The translations under genes and the position numbers were made by a program. Shown here in pieces: positions 43,321 through 54,111 of a DNA stretch of 64,000 nt (positions are counted from its first letter, which is position 1; each line of letters begins with the position of its first letter). The stretch is taken from contig JBANSL010000018.1 of the NCBI GenBank assembly GCA_037127255.1, positions 10,513,175-10,577,174 on the forward strand, read 5' to 3'. A model generated the notes under the pieces. That model saw only the letters and a program-made list of their open reading frames with translations, was not told the origin of the DNA and searched no databases. Source of the DNA: Persicaria tinctoria. Taxonomy: Eukaryota; Streptophyta; Magnoliopsida; Caryophyllales; Polygonaceae.

Positions 43321-46300
43321 TCAAGGAATGTTGTATTTAGCATGTATACTGCAATCGTCGTCCTCAAGATCACTAAAAGAAACTTCCTCCTCGATTCCTA
43401 AGGGAATGGCTTCCACACCCTTTCCATCTTGCAAGAACTCATCCTCTGGCCAGTCATCATCATTGTCATCATCATCGTCAACATCAAAACTGTGAAGTAG
43501 CAGTTTTGGTGATGAAAAAGATGTGCTTTTATCCACCGCTGTTTTTATCACTGGCTTCTCTTCAATCACTGCTTTGTCAATAAATTCTGGTTCGGTACTT
43601 GTAGTTGGATGCTTTTCCGTTTCAGAATCACATGATATGCTGGAACAACCAGGTTCTGAGGAAAACGTCCAGAGTGAGTAGTTGTCTGGTGGTTGGGAAC
43701 AAGGTGATGATGTACTGAAATCATCATGGATAAAAGCATTTTCTTTATAAAACCGTTGTCGCTCCAATTCTTCCTTGGTGCGCTTTTGCAGTTCTTGCAT
43801 CCACTTTGCTCTGGCTTCCACAACCTTTACAGGCAAACATCAGAACCAATTCGAACAAGTTGTCAAACACAGCGTTTGGGAAAAAGATGCAACTAGCACT
43901 ATTTCTTGACTCAAAATCCTATGTGATTATGGAATAGGTATCCAACACAAAAAGGGATGTCAAATCATCAAATATTAAAGCTTATAGGTTCCACTAAATC
44001 TCAATTAAACTCAACTCTGAAACATTGTTGATTCAAAGAATAACGAGCATGATGGAGTGAAGAACACACAGCACAGATGTCACCCTCACACAATGATGGA
44101 GCACAAGAGCACTTACAAACGTCAACATACAGGAAACACACAAAAACAAGTCAACTCACAAGAAAGAATGTGGATTTGGGGGATCAAGCATGATATTAGA
44201 AGCTCCTAGAATAGGTTTGTTAGGCAGTAAACAAAGAATTGCTAGAGTGACAAACAGTGACAAGGCTTTGTTAAGTCAGAGGCAGTTATTTTAGAGGGAG
44301 GGAGACTAGTATATAATGTATAAATATAAGGGAATAGCTCTGCACATCAGGCATTCATCAACTATCTTGTATTTTGGCTTTATGCTTTGTAGTAGTTGGG
44401 CACTTGAGCTTTTGCCTACTGCTTTGAGAGTAAAATCCAGGGATTCAATCCTTGACTCTGTTTTATCTCTACATCAACTCACAGGAAACAACCATACCAA
44501 CTTATGGAACCAAGGGAATCTCAAGGCCAAACCCTTGTGTCCACACCGGTAACAAGCCTTCCAAGATATAAAATACAATAATCAGGAATCCTAGTTAAGA
44601 GGCCTAGTTCCTTTATTTATACCATTTCTCATCTCTTAGCATTCTTCCCTCACACCCCACATACATGCCCCTAACTAATCTGATTCAATCCCACCCTTTA
44701 AATTACAACGAGGCTTGGAAGATTCTAGAGTGGTTTGTTTCCTGATTGACTCCTGCTTATCCATAATTATCTACTGAGGAACACAACACTTGGAGACACC
44801 AAAATACAAAGGATTCCCAGGCCAAAAGCTCCACTAAAGCCTTATATTTAGCAAATACAGAGAAAACCCTAGTTTCTAGCATCCGCCCAAAAATATCCAA
44901 TCTTCTTTCATTTCTTTTCATTTTCAATTACAAAACAACCCCTAATCAACAAAGTGAGTATATGTTCGTGTTTCCATTGAGGACCATGAGTTATATAGTC
45001 ACAAGGAATAACTACTTGCCGCAGAGTGTTTAGCCTAAAAAATCATATAGAATGAATTCGCCTTACAAATTTTAAGGCTGAATATTTTCATAGATACTGA
45101 CAATATGGAAGACCTTGCATCACGCTTACTCATTTTTCCTTTCTTTATCCAGAATTAAACCCTTCCATCGAAGAGAGATTTTTTTTCTTTCTTTATCAAT
45201 TACCAAGCTTATTCATTTTCTTTCACATTCCCAATCAATAAAATGATAGAGCCTCGTGAAAAAGGAAAAGAAACTTACTTGGCCCGTTGATAGCAGCTTC
45301 GCATCACTCTTGTTCAGCCTTGAATGCAAGAGTACAAAATATACTTTCCAAAAGTAACCCTCACTCAAAAGAGCAGGACAAAGTTCAATTCTGAGAGCTT
45401 TTAACCTTGGTGTAAGACATTCTATGGCAAAGGCATGCTCCTTGTGGAATTCTGACATCTTAAAATCTAAAGAACAGAAAAAAGGGTATAAGATGTAGTG
45501 AAGTTCACTGAAACATCATCCTTTCCAGTGGCTCCGTGTCCCTCACCCACAGGCCAAATCACCAAAGGGAAAAGGTTTTGAGCCCCGCTGTGCCTTTTCA
45601 CACACAACATAAACTAATTTGATGCATAAAAGAAAATACAGACCATCAGATTATAACACATCCCATAACAGTTTTAAAAAGGCATAGAAGACAATGTTTT
45701 CAGATTCTAGATTCAATTGGTTTACATAAGGCAGTTTCATGAGAACCAGACACCAAGCAACAAAAACAATCAACATCAACACAGATATCCAGTCAATATG
45801 AGCAACGGCAATCAGCTATGCAAATCCTCAGAAGTTTCAGAGGCATCAAGTAGTTACCAATGGAAATGCTGCAACATAATAATCCACGTACCGTCTAAAT
45901 CTTCTTCTTCCTCAATGGGGAAGTCCAACCAGGTCTCAGGATGATGCGCAATGTTCCCAGCGAATGCCAAGACCTCGTCAGTTACCCCAGCCACTTTATG
46001 AGTGGAACCTGGCTCCTCCACCTTCGTTCTTAATCGAGCATACCTCATATCCAACTGAAAATTCTGTGGAACAGCATGGAACCGATCAGTACCTGAAAAC
46101 CTAGAAACTCCTCTCACATCTAGACCTCCAACTTCCGATCGATCCCCATTTTCTCTGTCAATCTGTTCGTGAACGGAAAATCCATCGTCTCCAGAAACAG
46201 ATGGATCCGATAACTCGGACGGATCGAACTCGGAGACTGTCATCTGATCTTGAAACTTCTCAGGGGCAGCTAAACGGGGAGGCGGCGGTGGAGGTGGAGG

Positions 46301-46570
46301 AGGAGCGAGAAAATTAGCAACGCCGAGGAACTGACGGGTTAAAGAATCCCTGAATTCACTGAGATCCTCCTTAACCCCTCGAGATTGATCTTCATCTTCC
46401 TCCTCCGGCCGGTACTCCCGGATTTGTCGGTCAGTAAAAGAAGATTTGTGGTAGAAATCGCGATTGCTGCCAATCTCACGAGGAGAAACATCATGATTTC
46501 GCTGGGGATTATGTTCTTCGTCGTCGTCGATGCCGAGAGAATTGGCGAGGGATCGAGCCAGCCATGACAT
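43321..46570 (-). CDS. BSD-domain protein, 3 exons, 456 aa
   Basis: The BSD domain (named after BTF2-like factors, synapse-associated proteins and DOS2-like proteins) is found in TFIIH p62 and in many plant proteins of unknown role. Exons: 45892-46570 (ATG at 46570), 45279-45466, 43321-43824 (TGA); GT-AG introns of 425 and 1,454 bp. The N-terminus starts MSWLARSLANSLGI, then an acidic region, a proline run of about ten residues near 90-99, and an acidic linker. The BSD core spans the exon 1/2 junction (about residues 200-290): NIAHHPETWLDFP, HAFAIECLTPRLKALR, CPALLSEGYFWKVYFVLLHS, RLNKSDAKLL with the paired aromatic residues FW. VVEARAKWMQELQKRT and a long acidic tail (DDDDDNDDDWPEDEF) follow. 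The length is normal for the plant family. No membrane segments or targeting signal are visible. Confidence 0.92.
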
Positions 46571-47068
46571 TGAAGAAACCGAGATTCAAAACGGAATTCA
46601 AAATTTCTTCGAAACGTGTGAAATTTGTGGAATTCCCAAATTTTAAAATCCCTAACACGAATATCGATCGGTCCCCCTCTCCTTCTCTCCAGGGATTTCG
46701 TTGCCAGTCGAAGAAATTCAGATTGATTTCGCCAGTGCGGATAGAAGATGAAGAGAGAAACAAAATCAAAAATGGGGGATTGGAAATTCAGAGAAAAGGG
46801 GGAAGATGACAAGATGTGTTTGTAATTGTGAGATGTGAATTGCAGCTTCGAATTCGATAACTCGGCTTCGGACTCGCGTTCCTTGTTTCTCGGCGGGGCC
46901 CCTTTTTTAATCATTTCGCGGGACCCGTCTCGGGGCTGTTATCCTCAAATGGGCCTGGGCTGATTTTACGGCCCATTATGTTAGCAGTTGCACTCCGGCC
47001 CCCGTTTGGTTTTGGGCTAGTATAGGGTTTACTAAAATCTACTGTAGGACTCAACTTCAAAAATTTTT
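46571..47068. promoter_or_regulatory. Upstream region of the BSD gene
   Basis: Presumed leader and promoter. From about 46890 the sequence is GC-richer (CGGGGCCCC; GGCCCATTATG, a TCP/site-II-like element typical of housekeeping plant promoters). No other gene seen. Confidence 0.35.
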
Positions 47069-48123
47069 GGGTAAACTGTAGAAAACCACCCTTTATATAT
47101 GTCATATTACACATAATCACCTCTTAAATGTAAAATTGCAGCAAACCACCCCTTATATGTCAAACGTTAACAAATAACCACCCATCTCATTTATTCTGTT
47201 AGGGTTTCATTTTGATATCGATAAAAAAGACTAAATTACCCCTCTTTAGTTATCAAATTTATCATGAGATGCCATTCCCCTATTCCCCTAAGCAATTGCA
47301 TCATCTACCAGCAAAATAAAAAGACAAATTCAAGTCCCAATTTACAAATAATAAACCCCATTCCCCCAATTTCAAATCCTAACTCAGTAACCCTCAGTCT
47401 GTCCAATTTCAAATATTAAAAGTTGAAACCCTAAAGCCCCAATTTCAAATTCAAGCCCCAATCTCTACATTATCAAATTCTGAAACTCTAGACCTTCAAT
47501 TTCAAACCCTAATACCCAATTTCGACAAAAATCCCGAAATGATTGGGGAAGAAAGAAAATTAAATGGAGGAATAAATTAATAAGAGGCAACAATGGAAGC
47601 CCGACAAAAATCTCGAGTATTGCGTTTAAGATTTTTGTTCTTCAATTCCAAGCCCGACAATGGAAGCGTCCGTCGTTCATTGTCTTTGTCTTCACTAGCT
47701 TGTTCCCCCACAATACTGGTATTGAGATTCGAGAGTTCATCTCTCGGGTCCAAATGAAGCAACAAGATTACAGAAATTAGAGGTACAACGACTTTTCTCC
47801 CACTTTCCCCTTCAACAAAGTGCCTTCCAAGTTCCAAATCCCTCTTCAATCTTCATACATTCACGGTGGAATATGGTCTTATGGATTCAACTATGAATTT
47901 CATTCTTATTTTTAACTTTTTTATTTGTTGAATTTACATTAAAATAAAATAAAAGTCCAAGGATATAATTGTAATATCACATATTTTAACAAAAGTTTAA
48001 CGGAATAAAGAGGGTGGGTGGTTGTTTGTTAACGTTTGACATATAAGGGGTGGTTTGCTGCAATTTTAAATTTAAGGGGTGGTTATGTGCAATGTATAAA
48101 GGGTGGTTTTCTGCAGTTTACCC
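47069..48123. mobile_element. MULE-like element with about 130-bp inverted ends
   Basis: Left end GGGTAAACTGTAGAAAACCA, right end TGGTTTTCTGCAGTTTACCC. The arms 47069-47200 and 47990-48123 are mirror images, including CCACCCCTTATATGTCAAAC. The flanks are both A/T runs, so the expected 9-bp duplication cannot be proved. The interior has a 90-codon minus-strand frame (47577-47849) that I do not recognise and AT-rich repeats of CCCAATTTCAAA. No transposase. Confidence 0.72.
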
Positions 48124-48779
48124 AATTTTTTTACATTAGTGATAAATCCTCTCTTATTTTTTTTAGGGCAAATTGCATAAAATAGTACGAACTTTAGGGG
48201 TGGTTGCACTCAGTGGCACAAACTTAAAAAAATACAAAAATAATCACCAACTTGGGGTTTAGTTGCGGTCAGTGGCACATACCCCATATCTCGCTAATGT
48301 GGACTAGAGAGGGTGCTTACATGAAATTTTTTTAATTAAAAAGGCATATAGCGAGATATAAATTAGTGTGAATGCTTACATGGATTTTTTTTATAAAAAA
48401 TTATAAGACATAAAAGATGTGCCTAAATTATGAAACTAGCTAGGTTTCATTTTTATTTTTTATTTGATGTAATTCCTAATCAAAGATAATTGTGACAAAT
48501 ATAACATTTCCAAATTAAAATAACTAGTACCAAATTTTAATTTGCAAATGTTATATTTGTCACAATTATCTTTGATTTGGAATTACATGAAATAAAAAAT
48601 AAAATTGGAACCTAGCTAGTTTCATAATTTGGGCACATCTTTTATGTCTTATAATTTTTTTAAAAAAACCATATAAGCATTCTGACTAATCCATATCTCG
48701 CTATATGCCTTTTTAATTAAAAAAATCTCATATAAGCACCCCCACTAATCCACATTAGCAAGATAGGGGTACGTGTTAC

Positions 48780-49407
48780 TAGGGGTGTGCATCGGTCTAA
48801 AACCTAACCGAATCGGGCCAAACCAAACCGAAACCGAAAATCTCAAAATTTCAAACCGAAAGTATTAGGCTCGGTTCGGTTATTTGCCGATTTGGTTTGT
48901 GTTCGGTTCGATTTTAACATAATTGAATCAAATTTCCATAAAAAAAATTAAAGTATACAAATATATCCTGACCCCCCAGACCCCGCTTTAGCGGGATACA
49001 CTGGATTGTTGTTGTTGTATACAAATATAGATATACACTGTATTTATGTACGTGTATATTCACACACATGCATATTCCAATATAAAGTATACAAATACAT
49101 TATACAAATATATATAAATTAACATGCATACAGTACGGTATATACAATGTTTTGTATATATGTGTATATATATATTATATATTTATATACATAGGAAGTA
49201 TATGTGTATTAGTGTATATAAAGTATACAAATATATATATCATGTATTTATGTAGTGTATAAAAAAAATTCGGTTTAACACAAATCGAAACCGAAAAATG
49301 GAAATTCTCGAACCGAAAGCCGAACCGAAAAATTTCGGTTAGGTTCGGTTCGGTTTGTGTGTGTTCGGCTCAAAAATTCGGTTTGGACCGAATCATGCAC
49401 ACCCCTA
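48780..49407. mobile_element. hAT-like element nested in the foldback arm
   Basis: 628 bp, TAGGGGTGTGCATCGGTC at the left, CGAATCATGCACACCCCTA at the right. Flanking 8-mers CGTGTTAC and CGTGCCAC differ at one base; the undisturbed left foldback arm shows what the site looked like before insertion. Subterminal CCGAAACCGAAC-type repeats. A SINE-like tail piece (48969-49018) and (TATA)-rich DNA lie inside. Confidence 0.85.
48969..49018 (+). repeat. SINE-like 3' tail fragment inside the hAT element
   Basis: GACCCCCCAGACCCCGC, inverted GCGGG, ATACACTGGA, then (TTG)n. Same block order as 8017. Confidence 0.45.
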
Positions 49408-49522
49408 CGTGCCACTGACCGCAACTAAACCCCAATGTTGGTGATTATTTTTGTATTTTTTTAAGTTCGTGCCACTGAGTGCAACCACCCCTAAAGTTCG
49501 TGCTATTTTATGCAATTTACCC

Positions 49523-50284
49523 TTTTTTTATTTTTTTTAACAAGAAGGAATTTGACTGTAAGCAAAGCAAACTAGTCAAGAGTATCCTTTCGAATGATAC
49601 TACAAAGAGCTGCATCTGTAAGGAAAGAAGAGCCAGAAAAAACGATCCCGATATGAGATAGATGGTTAGCAGCTCGGTTGCCATCCATAAAGAAATCCTT
49701 TTTTTATTTATAATTATCACAATGTATGAAAACGAGTATGTTAAAGTTGAAATATATAATATAAAAAAATAAAAGATTGAAGGGATAAATTTTACCCTCT
49801 ACTATTGAAGATAGTTTAAAATTGTATAAATAAAAAAAACTAATATTAAAATAGGGGTTAGTCACTTAGCAGAGCGGATCCATTGTGTCAAACTAGACCT
49901 GTCAAAATATAACCCAGCCCGAAAACCCGACCCGATTGTCCGAAATTTTTTGGGTGAAGACCCGAAAATTTTGACCCGGAATTTTTTTTCGACCTGAACC
50001 CAAAAATCCGAAAATTTTCCGGGTTTTCATATGAAAAAACTATTCCCATATACGAATAATTAATTTACGTTAAACGAATAATTACAGTAATACTTATAAA
50101 TTATCAGTTTATTTACCATTTATACAGTAAAATACTAAGATGTGTTTACACCGAATCCACCCTCATCCTTTTACAACCCAAGATTTATTAATTATGTAAC
50201 CGTAGTAAGTGTATCTGGAAACATATAATTGCATACTGTATCAAATTCAGAGTATTCTACCAAAAATCAATTCAAACAAGGAAC
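49523..50284. other. AT-rich intergenic DNA with an ACCCGAA-type remnant
   Basis: At about 49885-50035 there are CCCGACCCGA, GACCCGAAAATTTTGACCCG and CCGGGTTTTC blocks like the hAT element at 41568, without recognisable ends. The rest holds no gene. Confidence 0.45.
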
Positions 50285-50301
50285 ATTGCACGCTGTATTA
50301 C

Positions 50302-51644
50302 TTTTTTTTTTTTTTTATTAGGTAATAATTCGAGGGTCAGACAGGCCTGACACCTCGAGAGCCCGACAAAGTCGGCAGACGGCGAACCGCCAAAACATAC
50401 AAAGACAATAACAAAAGGTGCAAACTAGGCAGAATAAGCAAACAAATTCGGACGACCAAGCAAACATAATCCAAAACGTTGGGGACAACATAGACTACGA
50501 ACTGAAGCCAAGCGCCACCAAGCAGCGACACCGCTGGCCAGCGGTACATCAGGAGTCCTGTGGGCAGTGAAGACGACCCTCCAAGGAAATTTTCGGATTA
50601 CGGAGACGCCTCGATACACACCGTCTCGACCCCAGCCAGACCCGACTCCAAGACGCCAGAGCCCCAACTAAGAAATGGACCGCCGAGACCAACCAAAAGA
50701 GCAGCTGAGAACCACCCAAGTACAACGCACCTGAAAACTCTTTCGGGATTTTATTGAGACCATTTCGGGAGTTAATCAACCCTTTCGGGATTTAAATTAA
50801 ACCCTTTCGAACGGTTTTATTTATTTTATATATATCTAAAAATAACTTAGATATATATAAAAATGATTACTACTAAACTAATATATATAGAAATATATAT
50901 ATATAGCCATTTTTTAATGAATTGGTTCGTGCCTTGCAAGGCACTATGGAGTAGCAAAGGGCAGCGGAAGATCCGGAATCGACTGCAACCCGTGCTCCGC
51001 AAGGAAAACCATCATTTTTTTTTTGGTACTAGGCTTGGCGTGTAAGCATTAGCCAAACCGTACAAGGCAAGGCTGAAGGGCAAACAAGCCAAGGGACGTG
51101 AGCACCGACCGACCGACAACCGGCGGGAGACCAGCAACGGACCAGGACTGGCGGCGTGAGGCCGGGCCAAATCGGAGGTGAGACGGGGAGATTTAGGAGC
51201 TCTGGCCGCCAAGATGAAAAGGGCCAAATCTGAGATCGAAGGAGGAGTGGATGGTTGGGCGAAGCGGAGCAGGCTAACGCCAACGATTGGAGACCGGAAC
51301 CAAGGTCGGCTACCTAGAACAGAGTCAAGGTCGATTTCACCCGGACCGGGACATGGTCGATTTCAACCGGAAACAAAACCTAGATCCGAAAATTGAAAGC
51401 CTAGACGCACGAATTTGTTGAGAATGGAGAGGGATATGAGATCCATAACCATGGATTAACAAAAGCCCCATGAAAAGAGGGCAAGTTGATCGACTATGGT
51501 GGGTTGCGAAAGAAAGAGGCTCCAAGCTCTTGACGGAGGTCTTCACGCCGGCGACCCGAGAAGGTGGACTGAAGGTTTAAACCCCGAAGGGAGTTCTATA
51601 ACCCGAAGGGAGTTTCATAACCCCCTCTCTCTCTAGAAAGTTAG
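50302..51644 (-). mobile_element. Non-LTR retroposon of 1.3 kb with 17-bp target duplications
   Basis: ATTGCACGCTGTATTAC (50285-50301) recurs with one change as ATTGCACGTTGTATTAC (51645-51661). The element starts at the left with a T-run, that is, a poly(A) tail on the minus strand. Inside are several short minus-strand frames without a recognised domain and a second T-run at 51012-51022, which suggests a composite or an internal insertion. A LINE-derived non-autonomous element or large SINE is possible. Confidence 0.65.
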
Positions 51645-52017
51645 ATTGCACGTTGTATTACTGTATCAAATACGGAGTATTCTAACAAAAATAAATTCAA
51701 ATACGGAGTATTGAGATTAAAACGATGGGTTGGAATGAATTTTGATACGTTTCGGCTATATCCACCGCAAATCCACACGTTTTTAAAGACGTGCATGCAC
51801 GTCTTTGAAGACGTGCTTACATGTCCTTAAGGACGTGCAAGTGGGTTTATAGCCACCCGAGCCCGGACGTGCAAGCACGTTTTTATTTATTTTTTAAACG
51901 TGCTTGCACATCCCTAAGGACGTGCAATCCCGTCTACTAAAGACGAAGCGGACGTGCCTCTTCGTTCCCACTTCCAAATCTACCAGAGAAAGCGAGAAAG
52001 AGAGAGCGAGAGCTTGC

Positions 52018-52020
<3 letters not shown>

Positions 52021-52060
<40 letters not shown>
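52021..52060 (+). repeat. (GA)n microsatellite in the leader of the PMD gene
   Basis: About 40 bp of GA dinucleotides just before the ATG at 52089. Confidence 0.9.
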
Positions 52061-52075
<15 letters not shown>

Positions 52076-52689
52076 CGCAGTGAGAGAGATGGAGACGGAA
52101 AGAGAGATCGAGGCGGAGGTGGCGACGATGGAGGCGGAGGCGGTGGCGGCTAGGGAAGCGGGTGGTGGTGCGAAGCCGATGGAGGCGGAGGGTGGTGGTG
52201 GAGCATTGGGGGAGGCGGTGGTGGTGGAGCCGGTGGCTGAGGAGAGTGGTGGTGGGGCGGTGCCGGTGGAGGCGGTGGCTGAGGAGGGTGGTGGTGGTGG
52301 AGCAGCACCGGCGGCTGCGGCGTCTTGTGGTGGTGGTGGTGGTGGTGGAGCAGTGGCGGAGGTGGAGGATCCCATATTACCGCCGCAGAAGCGGCAGACG
52401 ATTGAGGTGTCTCCGGTCACGACCCCACCGGTATGTTATTTGAATTACTTATTTTGTTTGATTTATTTTTATAGTTTTAAAATATAATTTGATAGATTAT
52501 AATATAGTTTTATAATATAAGTTGATAGATTATAATTGATAATATACAGTGTTTATGATTTGTTATGTTTATAGTATATAGTTTGATAGAAAAGAATATA
52601 GTTTTAATTTGATAAAATATAATAGATAGTATATAGTTTGTATGGTTTGATAGTATATAGTTTTTATGGTTTATAATATAATTTAACTA

Positions 52690-53020
52690 CATTAAAATAA
52701 AAAACATTAAAATATATTGAAATACATAGAAAAAAATTACAATTGAAAGACAATAAAAAACATTAAAAGCGATTAATGTATTAAAAGACATTAAAACATA
52801 TTAAAATACATCAAAAGACATTAGAATAAATTAAAATAAAAACATTAAAATATATTCAAATAAATTAATAGTGAAAGACGATAAAAAACATTCAAGGTCA
52901 TTAAAAGACATTAAAACATATTTAATTAACATTAAAATATAATAAAAGACATTAAAACATATTAAAATACATCAAAAGACATTAGAATAACATTAAAATA
53001 CATTAAAATATATTGAAAAG
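52690..53020 (+). repeat. Degenerate ACATTAAAA-word repeat in the PMD intron
   Basis: Variants of AAAAGACATTAAAACATATT and AAATACATCAAAAGACATTA recur throughout, with very low GC. It looks like slippage-grown intronic sequence. Confidence 0.65.
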
Positions 53021-53553
53021 ACATTAATAGCCAACTGGATCATAATAACAGGCAGGGAGGCTCAAGAGGGGGATGGTACCCTCCGGCCTATTAGGTTCGG
53101 CGACCGGGCAGCGGTCAGCCAGATACAGGACCCCACGATCAGACAGCCACACTTGATGATCTACTGATGTCTGCAGAGGGCTACCAGCAGTCGATGGGGA
53201 CCCCCCCCCCCCGGCCGACGAGAGTGACAACTTCTGGAAGGGTCTGCCATCTTGGGATCCTTCAGGCGATGCGACGGAGGGGCGACAACCTTCTTTAGAG
53301 ACCTCGGATGTGCTGAGCATCTGCATTACTAACGTAGTCGTGGGTCGACGGGCCGACATGGGTAGACTATTTACACGTGTACCACCCACCATCCCCGAGG
53401 CATCTACTTCAGCCGTTCCAGAGGCTTCTACATCCGATACCCACGACGCCGAGCCTTCGACCTCCCCCACACCAGCGGCGATCTCCTTGATATCTGTGGA
53501 TGACGTGATCCCTGACGTCGTTGAGGAGGCTGACGACGGGCATGAGGGGCAGG

Positions 53554-54111
53554 CAATGTTCTAAAAAACAGCCTTGGCGGCCGCCAAGACGGCGCCAAGA
53601 CGCTTGGCGGACCCACACCGTCCCGAATTCAGCCTTGGCGGTGTAGCTTGGCGGGGTAGGGCCTTGGCGAGAATGGAACAACACTTTGGCGGCCTTGGCG
53701 GGTGCAAATCGGGCTTGGCGGGGAAGAGTTTTGGCGGGCACGGGAAGGAGGCTTAGCGATCTTGACGGTTTTAAATTGAGATTACTTAGTTTTCATGCTT
53801 TCAAATTTCGCTATTATGAAGTCATGATACATTGATACTTATTATTTGAATATATCTATATGATTTTATATTTGATTAAGACAACTTTAAAAAGGGCCAT
53901 GATGATTTTTTATTTAATATGCTATAAACATAAAATTAATACATAGTTTATTACATAATATATGTTTTATACATAGTTTAAGGGCTAAATATAACAAAAT
54001 AATCAATAATCGTTTTTTTTCGCCAAGAACCGCTAAGAAGGCCGCCAAACCGTCTTGGCGCTTAGCGGTACCCTATCGCCAAGCATCCGCCGAGCGTTTT
54101 TTAGAACATTG
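53554..54111. mobile_element. hAT-like element inside the PMD exon
   Basis: 558 bp with inverted ends CAATGTTCTAAAAAAC and GTTTTTTAGAACATTG, flanked by the exact 8-bp duplication GGGGCAGG (53546-53553, 54112-54119). Both sides are rich in CTTGGCGG and CCGCCAAG units. Removing it and one duplication restores the PMD reading frame. Confidence 0.92.

Larger units (their letters stand above)
48166..49522. mobile_element. Foldback element with about 360-bp arms
   Basis: Left end GGGCAAATTGCATAAAATAG, right end CTATTTTATGCAATTTACCC. The two arms mirror each other to a centre near 48525, through TTAGTTGCGGTCAGTGGCAC, GGCATATAGCGAGATA and AAGATAATTGTGACAAATA. A 628-bp hAT element sits in the right arm. 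Ends in GGG and long arms suggest a MULE-type foldback. No coding capacity. Confidence 0.8.

Noticed and set aside
51954..52088. An upstream ATG extending the PMD gene by 45 codons
   Set aside because: The extension translates the (GA)n repeat; the ATG at 52089 follows it and begins the acidic N-terminus.
51980..52420. A 146-codon minus-strand frame opposite PMD exon 1
   Set aside because: Composition shadow of Gly/Glu codons (Pro/Ala/Ser runs), no family.
53206..53219. C-run before the PMD exon as a biological signal
   Set aside because: Homopolymer, most likely slippage or base-calling uncertainty.
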